Assembly (NCBI GenBank): GCA_046318415.1 | Contig: JBKCUK010000014.1 | Coordinates: forward strand, 1 to 60,414 | DNA: 60,414 nucleotides | Source: JBKCUK01 sp046318415 | GTDB taxonomy: Bacteria; Pseudomonadota; Alphaproteobacteria; Caedimonadales; Caedimonadaceae | Direction of reading: 5' to 3' | Part shown: positions 17,403-25,309 of the stretch, in pieces | How the letters are laid out: every line of letters begins with the position of its first letter | Position numbering within the stretch: the stretch's first letter is position 1 | Notes under the pieces: model-generated | Told to the model about the DNA's origin: nothing | What the model saw: the letters and a program-made list of their open reading frames with translations, nothing else | Database searches by the model: none | Program-made: the position numbers and the translations under genes

Positions 17403-18134
17403 ATGATTTATCGAATACTTGTTGTGTGTCTTGTTTTAGGGGTTTCCAGTGCTCATTTAGCTCATGCCAGTTCGCGTCAGGACCCAGAGGAGCTGGGCGC
17501 GTCCCAAGGGACGTCCGGTGGAGAAAGGGCGAAGGCACCTCCGTCGCAACAGGGCGGTTCTCTTGATATACGTCTCGAGGATTATCTTGCCTATAAGGGC
17601 CCCGGTCATCCCGTGGTTTTTGATGAGACAGGAACGAAGCCGTTTGTTTACAATTTATCTCGTCCTTTGAGCCCAGAGGAACTGCAAAGCCTCACTGGCA
17701 AACCATCCAAATCGCTGAGGTATTATGTTGCCCTCTTCGAAATTGTGAATGGGCGCCCCCCTAAGATGCATCATGTTTCAAAGAGTCTGGTATGCATCGA
17801 CGAAGACTTTCTGGGATTAGGCAGTGGTCTCATTTTATTTAACGGTTGTGTGAAGGTTCCCGTGGAGGCCTTGTTGAACCATTCAGGTGGTGCAGTTTTA
17901 CTTGAGCAAGGGCAGAGTCTTCCTGAGGATATCAAGCACATGTCCCCGCCTCTCGTTGAAGCTGAAGCCATCAAACTCGCGTTGATCAGGCAATTCAATC
18001 GTCCCTCACTTGCGGATAACCTGTCGCCACTTCAGTATTACATGCTGCTCAAGGCGAATTCTATGAATGCTGTTATTGAGAGCAAAGGGGGCGCCAGGCG
18101 TGATTTTCCTGAATTTGGGGTCTATTATCACTAG
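17403..18134 (+). CDS. Secreted protein of unknown function
   Basis: This 243-residue protein has a good ribosome binding site (AAGGA at about 17390) and a clear signal peptide (hydrophobic VVCLVLGVSSAHLA, cleavage after AHA). The mature part is soluble, with two cysteines (in LVCIDED and FNGCVK) that could form a disulfide. I do not recognise a domain. It lies just downstream of the CDI array on the same strand but behind the 17045 terminator, so it is probably a separate transcript. It could be an effector or periplasmic protein; no function can be given. Confidence 0.7.
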   Translation: MIYRILVVCLVLGVSSAHLAHASSRQDPEELGASQGTSGGERAKAPPSQQGGSLDIRLEDYLAYKGPGHPVVFDETGTKPFVYNLSRPLSPEELQSLTGKPSKSLRYYVALFEIVNGRPPKMHHVSKSLVCIDEDFLGLGSGLILFNGCVKVPVEALLNHSGGAVLLEQGQSLPEDIKHMSPPLVEAEAIKLALIRQFNRPSLADNLSPLQYYMLLKANSMNAVIESKGGARRDFPEFGVYYH

Positions 18135-18531
18135 GGGTTTTGAGTTCAGGAAACCCAGGTGAGGGTAGAGCGCGTTTTGTGAGTGTCCAAGAAGAGTTGA
18201 TTGTTAAGCCGTAAGACGTGATGGCTTTCTTTCGTTGCTTTTCTCTCTTAGGTTGAACTATTTCAGTGTTTAGAGGGGCAGGTTTTATCCTTTGGTAAAA
18301 CGCTGGCTTTTTATGGTGATCCTCCCAAGAACCCAGCCTTGGGGGGCTTAGCTTTTCAAGCAAAAACAAGCCTGTATTTCGTTGCTGTTTTTAAGGAGAC
18401 TAGAGGGCGCCTGGACCTGGAAAAGCAAGCCTTGCTAAATTCTCTTTCCTCTCCCTTGGGCTATGCTACACTTTTTAACATGCGTCATGAATGGTCATGA
18501 AACGCCAATAAAAGATACATGGAGAGGCCCA
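18135..18531. other. Intergenic region
   Basis: No gene is supported. A possible weak terminator for the upstream gene is CCCAAG and CTTGGG around an 8-base loop near 18326-18345. An A+T-rich stretch before 18531, with TATGCTACACTTTTT, may hold the promoter of the next gene. Confidence 0.4.
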
Positions 18532-18898
18532 ATGAAAAAAAATCCTGATTCCCGCCCTTGCACTCTGTATGCCCTTTATGACCCATGCTGCAGCCCCTAT
18601 GGCAGGGTTAGCGAAGATCTGTGTCGATCAGTATAATGAGCTGAAGAAAACCGAAAAAGACAGCAACAAAATTAAAGAGCAATTAAGGACCAAACTGGCT
18701 CCTACTTCGAAAGATGCATGTTCTAAGGGAATTGCCGAAATCAGCGTGAGTAAAGACAATCGCTCGTTTTTGAATAAAGGCTGGAAGGCGCTCACTGGGC
18801 AAAGCAGCTGCCATCAAATTTGCTTGAATTCAATTGCGGATTCCTGTGTTGATCGCAAAATGATGAATAAGTCCGAACTTCCTAAGGAATTGCAGTAA
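18532..18898 (+). pseudogene. Small secreted Cys-rich protein with frameshifted signal peptide
   Basis: GAGAGG at about 18522 precedes ATG 18532, which is followed by eight A residues (18535-18542). Read directly, the frame fails soon. With one A fewer it encodes a perfect signal peptide (MKKILIPALALCMPFMTHAA) joined to the open frame from 18569. The mature part has about 100 residues with cysteines in ICVDQ, DACSKG, SCHQICL and DSCVD. It is paralogous to the next gene. The shift may be an assembly error, phase variation, transcriptional slippage on A8, or real inactivation. Function is unknown. Confidence 0.65.
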
Positions 18899-18910
18899 CT
18901 GATGATGAAG

Positions 18911-18938
18911 GGTCCGCATCCTGCGGACCTCTTCCCTT
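18911..18938 (+). terminator. Intrinsic terminator
   Basis: GGTCCGCA (18911-18918), loop TCC, TGCGGACC (18922-18929), then TCTTCCCTT. It lies 13 bases after the stop of the first paralog and separates it from the second. Confidence 0.7.
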
Positions 18939-18974
18939 GAGGAAGTGCCCTCTAACATTCCAGAGGATAAGGTC

Positions 18975-19328
18975 ATGCAAATGATAATCTATGCTCTCAT
19001 CTTATGGCTTCCCATGGCAGTACAGGCCTTAGGACCGCATACGGGTTTTGCAAAAGAATGTGTTGCAGCATGCAATAAACATAACAAAGCCAACCTAAAG
19101 GAAGCAGCCATCATAGTAGAGCTGCAAAAATTCATGGGCGATTATACGTCGGCGCGCTGTCAAACGGCCATTCAACAGCTCAAAGATAGCCGTGATGACC
19201 GTTTCTTTGTCACCAAAGCCTGGAGAAAGCTAACGGGAAAGCCTGGATGTCATGATCTCTGTTTAACCGCTGTTGTTGATTATTGCCTTTCCCATCGGCT
19301 GATCAAAGAAGCGGATCTTCCGAATTAA
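18975..19328 (+). CDS. Small secreted Cys-rich protein, paralog of the preceding gene
   Basis: This protein has 117 residues. ATG 18975 is preferred because AGAGGATAAGG lies just before it and it begins a clean signal peptide (MIIYALILWLPMAVQA). The mature part shares with the upstream gene the pattern AK-C, a Cys followed by an Ile-rich helix, DxR-F-K-W-LTG, then CHxxCL and a final Cys before an acidic C-terminus. Conserved cysteines suggest disulfides and an extracytoplasmic location. No known family is recognised. Tandem duplication with divergence is typical of host-interaction proteins, but that is inference. Confidence 0.7.
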   Translation: MQMIIYALILWLPMAVQALGPHTGFAKECVAACNKHNKANLKEAAIIVELQKFMGDYTSARCQTAIQQLKDSRDDRFFVTKAWRKLTGKPGCHDLCLTAVVDYCLSHRLIKEADLPN

Positions 19329-19485
19329 GGCTGATTACCCCAAGAAACAGAATCCCATTCAGTATATAAGCGTCTCATGTATTGACCTCTAAGCGATAAT
19401 AGTAGCCATAAGTCATTTAAAATTTGACAAAAGTGACCGTTGTTGTTACGAGATTGTCAACTTTAAATTGATTTGTGAGTTGAAA

Positions 19486-20673
19486 ATGCGTTGGATGAGT
19501 GTTGCATTAAGTTTTCTCGTTGTAGCAGGTTGGGGCTGTGCGCAGAAAAATTGTTTTGCAACCGAGTATGCCCATGATGATTCCGCCCTCAGAGGCGGCG
19601 GATCAGGGGCCTTAGGTAAAAGTCCGCAAATGGGATTTAGCAGTGCACAATTTGCGCTAAACGACGATGGAAAATATGAAAACAGTCCGATTTTTCCTGC
19701 AGGCTATTGGACGTTGGAATACAGCCTGTTCCGCACAAGTAGAACCCATAGCTCCCCAGACTTGGGGGAGTCACAATTGTTCCCCGAGTTATCAAAAGCC
19801 TTTTCACCCTCTGCGCAGAGTAATGAGCGTTGGATTTGCTTTGAAAGGGAGGATGCAAACGGATGCAACTTCCCCGAAGAGCCTCTCGTAGAGGATAACC
19901 CAGTGTTCATTCAAGGGGCGTTGCGCGAAGCCAGTCATGAGGCGACCTGGGAGTGGGTCAATGAAAGCCCTGATTTTCCTGACGAACATCCTGCACGCAA
20001 GAGAAGAAAACTGTCAGAAAACTCGGCTGATCAAAGTGGGGATTCCTCAGATGAAGCTGTAGCTGATGGCCTACACTGGCACGAAGTCAATGCTGAGGCG
20101 ATTATCCTTGAGGAGGCGACAGCAAGGCAGAACTACAGAGCTTTCAAAGCCCATCTTAATTCACTTGACCCAAAGAAAAGAAAGTGTAACCGAATTCCCA
20201 AAGAGCTTTTGGAGTCCATTCGCCACAGACTCATTGAGGGATGCAAACCTGGGCAAGTGGCAAAGGAATTTGGTTTTAACCCCTCCACCGTTAGAAAAAT
20301 GCTTGCACAATTAAGGTCCCAAGGTGTTAAAATTTCTGGCAATAAGTATCGTCCAGGTTCCCCAGAAACAATTGCAGAAATCAAAGGAAGAATTCTTAAC
20401 GGTGAGGATAATAAGAGAATTGCTCGGGATCTTGGCGTTACTGAAAGTACAGTGCAAAGATGGCGGCGTGAGTTGCAACCAACTGAAACAAAAGAGCAAA
20501 AAGCCATAGATTGGCGTGCATCCCGAGTAGAAGCTGCTCGAATAAGAGAGCGTCTTTCATCGGGTGAAAACCCCGATACCATTGCCAGTGATTATGGGTG
20601 TTCAAGAAGGCAAATCCTTAAAATTGAGTACGGGTCAAAAAAACGAAAACGCATGCCTGGCGACGGGCATTGA
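19486..20673 (+). CDS. Exported protein with three HTH units and two NLS-like clusters
   Basis: This protein has 395 residues. ATG 19486 is chosen since it starts a signal peptide (MRWMSVALSFLVVAGWGCAQ; the FATEYA region follows). The central part is low-complexity and acidic. A basic cluster RKRRKL lies at residues 171-176. From about residue 235 come three consecutive helix-turn-helix units of about 45 residues (PGQVAKEFGFNPSTVRKML; NKRIARDLGVTESTVQRWRR; PDTIASDYGCSRRQILK), like homeodomain-like transposase HTHs. The C-terminus ends with a second basic cluster KKRKR (385-389). DNA-binding modules behind a signal peptide make no sense for a bacterial regulator but fit an effector acting in a host nucleus. 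That role is inferred. Confidence 0.75.
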   Translation: MRWMSVALSFLVVAGWGCAQKNCFATEYAHDDSALRGGGSGALGKSPQMGFSSAQFALNDDGKYENSPIFPAGYWTLEYSLFRTSRTHSSPDLGESQLFPELSKAFSPSAQSNERWICFEREDANGCNFPEEPLVEDNPVFIQGALREASHEATWEWVNESPDFPDEHPARKRRKLSENSADQSGDSSDEAVADGLHWHEVNAEAIILEEATARQNYRAFKAHLNSLDPKKRKCNRIPKELLESIRHRLIEGCKPGQVAKEFGFNPSTVRKMLAQLRSQGVKISGNKYRPGSPETIAEIKGRILNGEDNKRIARDLGVTESTVQRWRRELQPTETKEQKAIDWRASRVEAARIRERLSSGENPDTIASDYGCSRRQILKIEYGSKKRKRMPGDGH

Positions 20674-20726
20674 GCGGGACTTGCTTGTGGCTTGAGGAGG
20701 GTATCTATATTCCTGATAGCCTACCC

Positions 20727-20945
20727 TTGTCATTCCCGTCAGGCGGCGATTGAGGTTGCGTGTCCTCTGTCATCCCCGCGCATGCGGGGATACAGGCTGT
20801 TTTGCCATCTTCTTGCAGCATGGTGCCTATGGATAAGGCCTGGATTGCCTCGTCGCTCACGCTCCTCGCAATGACAAGAATGGGCAACCCCAACGTCATC
20901 GCGAGCGAGGAAACCGAGCGCGGCGATCCAGGCTGTTTTTCGTCC
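20727..20945. repeat. Dispersed repeat cluster, copy A
   Basis: Lies in a convergent gap of about 400 bases (20674-21083) without a gene. It contains the palindrome CCCCGCGCATGCGGGG (20774-20789) followed by a TACAGGCTGTTTT motif. It also contains a CTCCTCGCAATGAC motif and an inverted CGTCATCGCGAGCGAGG motif ending in GATCCAGGCTGTTTTT. The same motifs in the same order occur at 35449-35636. Such short palindromic motifs are common intergenic repeats in some alphaproteobacteria. No transposase is present. Confidence 0.75.
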
Positions 20946-21083
20946 CCCCAGTGTAGGAGTGCCTCCAAAGAACATGGAAGAGGCAAGCTTAAAACTTAAA
21001 TCAAGAACCTAGCCTCTTGATTACATGAGCGATACGTGAGAATTTAGAATGGCCCCTTAAGAATCCCTGTCATTATTTATTTT

Positions 21084-21938
21084 TCACTGGATCATTTTGA
21101 TCGTCCTGGCCCCAGCCTCAGATGCCAAAACCTGATTCATTTCGCGGTTTATATGATTCACCATGAACTCAGCACAGGGTTTGATGAGACCCTTGATATC
21201 CCCCCAAGACTCGCTCTCTTTGCCGACGCAAATTGCCTGGGCTCTTCTCATCACGGGGTGATATGTTTCGGGTGACATGGATATAGCCCACTCTGCTGCA
21301 GCGGGTTTAGAGCAAAGGGTATCCGTTGCCACGGTGCACCAAACGCGCGCCAGTGTTAACAAGGAATTTCGCGTATCACTCTCAAGATCTGAAATTAAAA
21401 TGGGTAAGGCATCTTTGAGTGCCTTCATAAAATCTTCATGGGGAACTTGGCAGAGGAGATGAGCAGGGTGAGGGCCTATTAGGGTTCTGCTGGCGAGGAG
21501 GATTTGCGTCATGATAATAGCAAGATCGGGCATCTCTTTTGAAGGCCAGGGCTCCCAATTTCCTTGCTCAAAGGGTTCTCGTAGCCACTCACCATATTGA
21601 AAATCAAACAGGGGAGGATACTTCCAAGGATTGATGTGAGATTGCTCAACAATGGTGAGCTCAAGGGGTGCCTTGTGGCTTTTCATGTAAAGGCCAGAAA
21701 GATCCAGCAAGGTCGTTGCAATGCGCGCCTTTTCTTGAGGAGTAGTCGACCTATTGATGACGACGAAGAGGTCAATGTCGCTGTATTTTTGCAGACCGCC
21801 GATCACTGCTGAGCCATACAAATAGATGGCCAGTAGGTCTTGTTCATAGGTTTCCTTGAGCAGATTGACACAGGCGTCAATTTGTTCGTGTGCGCTGGGG
21901 TTGAGATTGCAATTTGGATGCAATGCGTTTTCATTCAC
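21084..21938 (-). CDS. AadA-like aminoglycoside nucleotidyltransferase
   Basis: This protein of about 284 residues resembles ANT(3'')/(9) adenylyltransferases. The nucleotidyltransferase signature is LYGSAVIGGLQKYSDIDLFV, with the catalytic Gly-Ser and Asp-x-Asp. A second acidic residue lies in LELTIVE. The C-terminal helical domain has the LTLARVWCTVATDT pattern typical of AadA. GTG at 21938 is preferred because AAGGA lies 6 bases upstream; it places the GS motif at the usual distance. ATG 21965 and a start at 22010 are alternatives without a good site. The family transfers AMP to streptomycin/spectinomycin; whether this chromosomal copy confers resistance is unknown. Confidence 0.8.
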   Translation of the reverse strand: MNENALHPNCNLNPSAHEQIDACVNLLKETYEQDLLAIYLYGSAVIGGLQKYSDIDLFVVINRSTTPQEKARIATTLLDLSGLYMKSHKAPLELTIVEQSHINPWKYPPLFDFQYGEWLREPFEQGNWEPWPSKEMPDLAIIMTQILLASRTLIGPHPAHLLCQVPHEDFMKALKDALPILISDLESDTRNSLLTLARVWCTVATDTLCSKPAAAEWAISMSPETYHPVMRRAQAICVGKESESWGDIKGLIKPCAEFMVNHINREMNQVLASEAGARTIKMIQ

Positions 21939-22084
21939 GGTTATGTCCTTAGCAAAAGGGGCCATGGGGAGTCCCAAAGCCCTGACCCCTTGAGAAACCC
22001 CCAAAGACAATTTTTTCCACTATGCGTTTGACAGACCTCACGCACAAGGGCATTCGGACTTACTTTTTAGGGGTGTCCCCCCTG

Positions 22085-23032
22085 CTAGTCATACAGCGCG
22101 TTCTTCAAAACAGTCGCGATTTCGATGAGGGCCTCTTTCACGGCTGGCGAAGCGCCACTCATGTGCAAGAAGGCATGAATCATGGATTCATAGCATGTAT
22201 AGGTGGCGGGAACGCCTGCAGCTTGGAGTTTTTCAAAGTAGGCATGACCTTCATCGCGCAACGGATCGTATCCTGCTGTGATGATGTGGGCCGGTGGTAA
22301 ATCCCGGAAGTCCTTGGCCTTGAGCGGGGAGGCCATGGGATGATCCAGGGCGACCTTATCCTTGACATAGTCGGTGGCGTAGGCAATGACCCGGTCTTTG
22401 GTTAAAAAATAACCCTCCGCAAAGGTATCATAGCTGGGGAAGCTGCAGGTTAGATCGGTGGCTGGATAACACATCAATTGGAAACAGGCTTGCGGGCCAT
22501 GCTTCTCATCTCGCAAGCGCTGTGTGGTGACAGCTGTCATATTGCCGCCAGCCGAGTCCCCACCAACGGCGATGCGTTGCGGATCCATGTTGTAGGCTTG
22601 TGCATTTTTGTGCGCCCAAAGATAGGCATCGAGGCAATCATCAAGACCCGTGCTGAAGGGATTTTCAGGGGAGAGACGCCATTCCACCGAAACCACGATG
22701 CACGCCGCATGGGTACTGAGATATCTGCAAATGGAATCATGGGTGGCAATACTGCCCCTATGCCACCCACCGCCGTGGAAATAGACCAAGGCAGGGAGTT
22801 TACGGTTCAGGATCGGCGTGTAGATGCGTAAGGGAATTTTTTGTTGGGTGCGGGGGGATACAATGTCGGTATCCTCAACCCGCGCCATGCGAAGCGGCTC
22901 TCCGCCGTTCATTAGTGCAAAATTGAGGTAAGCCGTGCGCCCATCGGATATGGACATGTTATCCAAAACGGCCTTTGGAATTTGGTTGAAGGCGTCGAGG
23001 AACTTTTGCACAGCGGGATCAAGCGGAGCCAT
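22085..23032 (-). CDS. Alpha/beta hydrolase, hormone-sensitive lipase family esterase
   Basis: This 315-residue cytoplasmic protein without a signal peptide has the family's oxyanion-hole motif HGGGW (around residue 90) and the nucleophile elbow GDSAGGN (around 160). The catalytic Asp lies in GYDPLRDEG and the catalytic His in SMIHAFLHM. It likely hydrolyses short-chain esters; the substrate is unknown. CAGGGA precedes the ATG. It stands alone between the nucleotidyltransferase and the DUF2155 gene. Confidence 0.85.
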   Translation of the reverse strand: MAPLDPAVQKFLDAFNQIPKAVLDNMSISDGRTAYLNFALMNGGEPLRMARVEDTDIVSPRTQQKIPLRIYTPILNRKLPALVYFHGGGWHRGSIATHDSICRYLSTHAACIVVSVEWRLSPENPFSTGLDDCLDAYLWAHKNAQAYNMDPQRIAVGGDSAGGNMTAVTTQRLRDEKHGPQACFQLMCYPATDLTCSFPSYDTFAEGYFLTKDRVIAYATDYVKDKVALDHPMASPLKAKDFRDLPPAHIITAGYDPLRDEGHAYFEKLQAAGVPATYTCYESMIHAFLHMSGASPAVKEALIEIATVLKNALYD

Positions 23033-23091
23033 TGGTTATTCCCTGTTTTTTTATGTCTCTTCTTTCAGGGTATTCTTGATGTCAAAAAAGG

Positions 23092-23688
23092 TCAATTGCT
23101 GGTTTCGCCGTCAAGGGACTCTAGCTTTTGCAATAGCTCTTGGATCTGCCCATTGAGGGGCGGCTCATCTTCAAGCGGGGCTGAGGGTTGTCGTGAAGCA
23201 GGTGATGGCTGGGCTTCCAGATCCTGGGGAAGGGGGATGCTGTGACTCTCGCTGAGGGGTTCACCAGTGCAATCTTTCAACCACACATCGTAGACGGGGT
23301 GCTCCATGGCCGAGAGGGAAGGATTAGCCGCAAACATCCAACCCTTAAAGGCGAGGCGTGGCTGATCGCCAGGTGTATGCTCAAGGATTTCGATGTAGGC
23401 AGTTGCTTGGGGACGCTCTTCGGGTGCTGCTTTCCAGCACTTTTTCACCAAGATCTTTAAATCCCCAAATTCTGCCACCTGGTTTACGGGTAATTCCAGG
23501 GTTTTAACGTGGGCGCTGACCTTGTCCAAAGCCTTGATGACCACCTTAGGCATGAGGTGGCCTTCCAGCGCGCGATGCTGCTTGGGGGCAGGGTGCGGAG
23601 TCGCTTCCTCGGCAACGGCGGTGGAGCCGAAAGCCAGCAGTAGAATCCCCGCAACAGCCTTAAGGTGTTGGCACATCGCGGGACGCAT
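23092..23688 (-). CDS. DUF2155 domain-containing exported protein
   Basis: This 198-residue protein has a signal peptide (AVAGILLLAFGSTAVA). The DUF2155 core contains GDLKILVKKCWKAAPEE, FKGWMFAANPSLSAMEHPVYDVWLKDC, quoted here as key points: a conserved Cys after VKK, the F-x-GWMFA-x-P-x-L motif and a terminal DC. A Pro-rich tail and a Gln/Leu helix follow. The family is widespread in alphaproteobacteria near NDUFA12, as here. Its function is unknown, probably envelope related. The start overlaps the end of mlaD by 29 bases; a second ATG at 23676 is possible. Confidence 0.85.
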   Translation of the reverse strand: MRPAMCQHLKAVAGILLLAFGSTAVAEEATPHPAPKQHRALEGHLMPKVVIKALDKVSAHVKTLELPVNQVAEFGDLKILVKKCWKAAPEERPQATAYIEILEHTPGDQPRLAFKGWMFAANPSLSAMEHPVYDVWLKDCTGEPLSESHSIPLPQDLEAQPSPASRQPSAPLEDEPPLNGQIQELLQKLESLDGETSN

Positions 23689-24193
23689 CAGGTTGAGCAG
23701 TTGCCGGTCCGGGTGTGGGGGCGGAAGAGGGGGGATCCTCTTTTTTGGCGCCGCCCTTATTGGAAAAGATCAGTTGGCCGATCATACCCTCCAGACTCAC
23801 CGACGATTGGGTGTGCTTGATTTGATCTCCTGGCTTCAGGTTGGCTTCATCGCCGCCTGGAACCAGGGCCACATATTTGCCGCCCATCAAACCGTCGCTA
23901 ATAATTTCAGCCGAGCTATCAGCAGGCAGCTTAATGTCGGGTGCCACGGTGAACTCAATCTTGGCCAAAAAAGTTGTTGGATCGATGGCAAGGCTTCTGA
24001 CAACGCCCACCTTAACGCCGCTGATTTTAACGTCGGCCCCTTGGTTCAGGCCATCAATACGGTCAAATTGGGCAAAGTAACCGTAACCATCCCGCTGCTT
24101 ATAACCGCTGGAGGAATAGGCAAAGACGAGGAAAAAACCAGCAATGAGGAGCACCACGCCGCCCATAATCGTTTCAATTAAATTGTGACGCAT
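23660..24193 (-). CDS. mlaD: MlaD-like MCE-domain phospholipid transport protein
   Basis: This 177-residue protein has one N-terminal membrane segment (GGVVLLIAGFFLVFAYSSSG), a single MCE domain (residues about 38-115, with GLNQGADVKISGVKVG and ISDGLMGGKYVALVPGG) and a short Pro-rich tail. It corresponds to the periplasmic substrate-binding ring of the Mla ABC system that moves phospholipids between outer and inner membrane. The ATPase and permease (MlaF/E) are not in this window. It lies between NDUFA12 and DUF2155 in one minus-strand operon. Confidence 0.88.
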   Translation of the reverse strand: MRHNLIETIMGGVVLLIAGFFLVFAYSSSGYKQRDGYGYFAQFDRIDGLNQGADVKISGVKVGVVRSLAIDPTTFLAKIEFTVAPDIKLPADSSAEIISDGLMGGKYVALVPGGDEANLKPGDQIKHTQSSVSLEGMIGQLIFSNKGGAKKEDPPSSAPTPGPATAQPDASRDVPTP

Positions 24194-24215
24194 TCTTTGT
24201 CTCGTGTCTTAAAGT

Positions 24216-24566
24216 TCAATCTGGATGCCAGGGCACATAGGCCGCATTAGGTGCGCTTCGATCTTTTGTTAAACTTGGCATGGGTGGTCGATAGGCCTCG
24301 GGGGTTCCCGTTTTATTGGTTAACCTCGGTTTTTGCCACGAGGGAGCTTTGCTGTCCTCGAGGGGCGCCTCGTGGCTATAATGCAGCCAGCCAAACCATT
24401 CAACGGGGATGGTTGTTGGATCTTTTGCGCCCTTGGCGAAGATGACCCAGCGTTGGGGAGTGCCCCCCGCACTACCACCCCGGCGATCTTCATAGTATCT
24501 ATTGCCCATGGCGTCGGTGCCGACAAGTTTGCCATAGCGCCAGGTTTTCCACTTCATTTGCAGCAT
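24216..24566 (-). CDS. NADH:ubiquinone oxidoreductase NDUFA12-family subunit
   Basis: This protein has 116 residues. ATG 24566 is preferred over TTG 24584 because GGAAGG precedes it. It contains the family pattern GKLVGTDAMGNRYYEDRR, WVIFAKGAKDPTTIPVEWFGWLHY (key points: W-V-I-F, P-x-E-W-x-x-WLH) and a C-terminal YVPWHPD. This supernumerary subunit of complex I is shared by alphaproteobacteria and mitochondria. It heads the minus-strand operon with mlaD and DUF2155, as in many alphaproteobacteria. Confidence 0.88.
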   Translation of the reverse strand: MLQMKWKTWRYGKLVGTDAMGNRYYEDRRGGSAGGTPQRWVIFAKGAKDPTTIPVEWFGWLHYSHEAPLEDSKAPSWQKPRLTNKTGTPEAYRPPMPSLTKDRSAPNAAYVPWHPD

Positions 24567-24737
24567 GATTGAGTTGCCTTCCAAAACAGACCGCTTAAGA
24601 TCGCTTGTAACAGAATTATACTCAAATCCCTTTAAGCGCCAAGGAAAATGCGTGTTGCAAGATGAATTTGATTGCTTTGGTAGAGCTTTTTTTGTATTTG
24701 TGATGGTAATAATGATGAAATACCAAGCTTAAAACGA

Positions 24738-24768
24738 GCGGGTGGGTCCAAAAGACCCGCCTTTTTTT
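24738..24768 (+). terminator. Leader terminator upstream of rimP-nusA
   Basis: GCGGGT (24738-24743), loop, ACCCGC (24755-24760), then C and seven T. An alternative inner pairing is GGGTC/GACCC. It ends 18 bases before the rimP start. No plus-strand gene lies upstream, so it either attenuates the nusA operon or ends a short RNA from the 24600-24737 region. Confidence 0.65.
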
Positions 24769-24786
24769 GTACGTGAAAGGACCCCC

Positions 24787-25254
24787 ATGGCCGTTACAGA
24801 GCGCATTGAAGAGCTCCTTGCCTCGGTTTTACAAGAAATGGGTTATGGCATTGTGCGCATCCAACTTTCCGGGGGGATGCGACCAACGCTGCAGATCATG
24901 ATCGAGCGTCTGGATGAGCAGCCTGTCTCCATTGATGATTGTGTTGCCGTCAGCCGTCAGGCGTCGGCCATGCTGGATGTGGCGGACCCCATCAAGGATT
25001 CCTACCGCCTTGAAGTCAGCTCACCTGGGTTGGATAGACCCCTGGTGAAAAAGGCAGATTTTCAGCGCTTTGCAGGCGAAATCATCAAGCTGCAGACCCG
25101 TGACCCCCTGGACGGGCGTAAGCGTTTTGAGGGGCGATTGGAGGGCGTAGAGGGTGATGATGTGCTGTTGACATGGGATGAGGCGCAACCTGTGTTGCGT
25201 GTGCCTTATGCTCAAGTTGCCAAGGCTAAAATTGTTCCCGAAGAGTTTATGTAA
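24787..25254 (+). CDS. rimP: Ribosome maturation factor RimP
   Basis: This 155-residue cytoplasmic protein helps assemble the 30S subunit. ATG 24787 follows AAAGGA at good spacing; the upstream frame extension has no ribosome binding site. Typical features are GYGIVRIQLSG, DDCVAVSRQASAMLDV, SYRLEVSSPGLDRPLVK (the family signature) and a C-terminal SH3-like part. It is first in the conserved rimP-nusA-infB operon. Confidence 0.93.
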   Translation: MAVTERIEELLASVLQEMGYGIVRIQLSGGMRPTLQIMIERLDEQPVSIDDCVAVSRQASAMLDVADPIKDSYRLEVSSPGLDRPLVKKADFQRFAGEIIKLQTRDPLDGRKRFEGRLEGVEGDDVLLTWDEAQPVLRVPYAQVAKAKIVPEEFM

Positions 25255-25309
25255 GCCAAGCGTCAGATTGAAAACTTAACAAGACTGTTCAAAAAAGAGG
25301 AAAAAACAA

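Noticed and set aside
19486..20673. Transposase or its fragment, based on HTH units
   Set aside because: No DDE or other catalytic domain, no inverted repeats, and a signal peptide at the N-terminus.
20727..20945. Insertion sequence
   Set aside because: No transposase gene and no target duplication seen; the motifs are short palindromic repeats.
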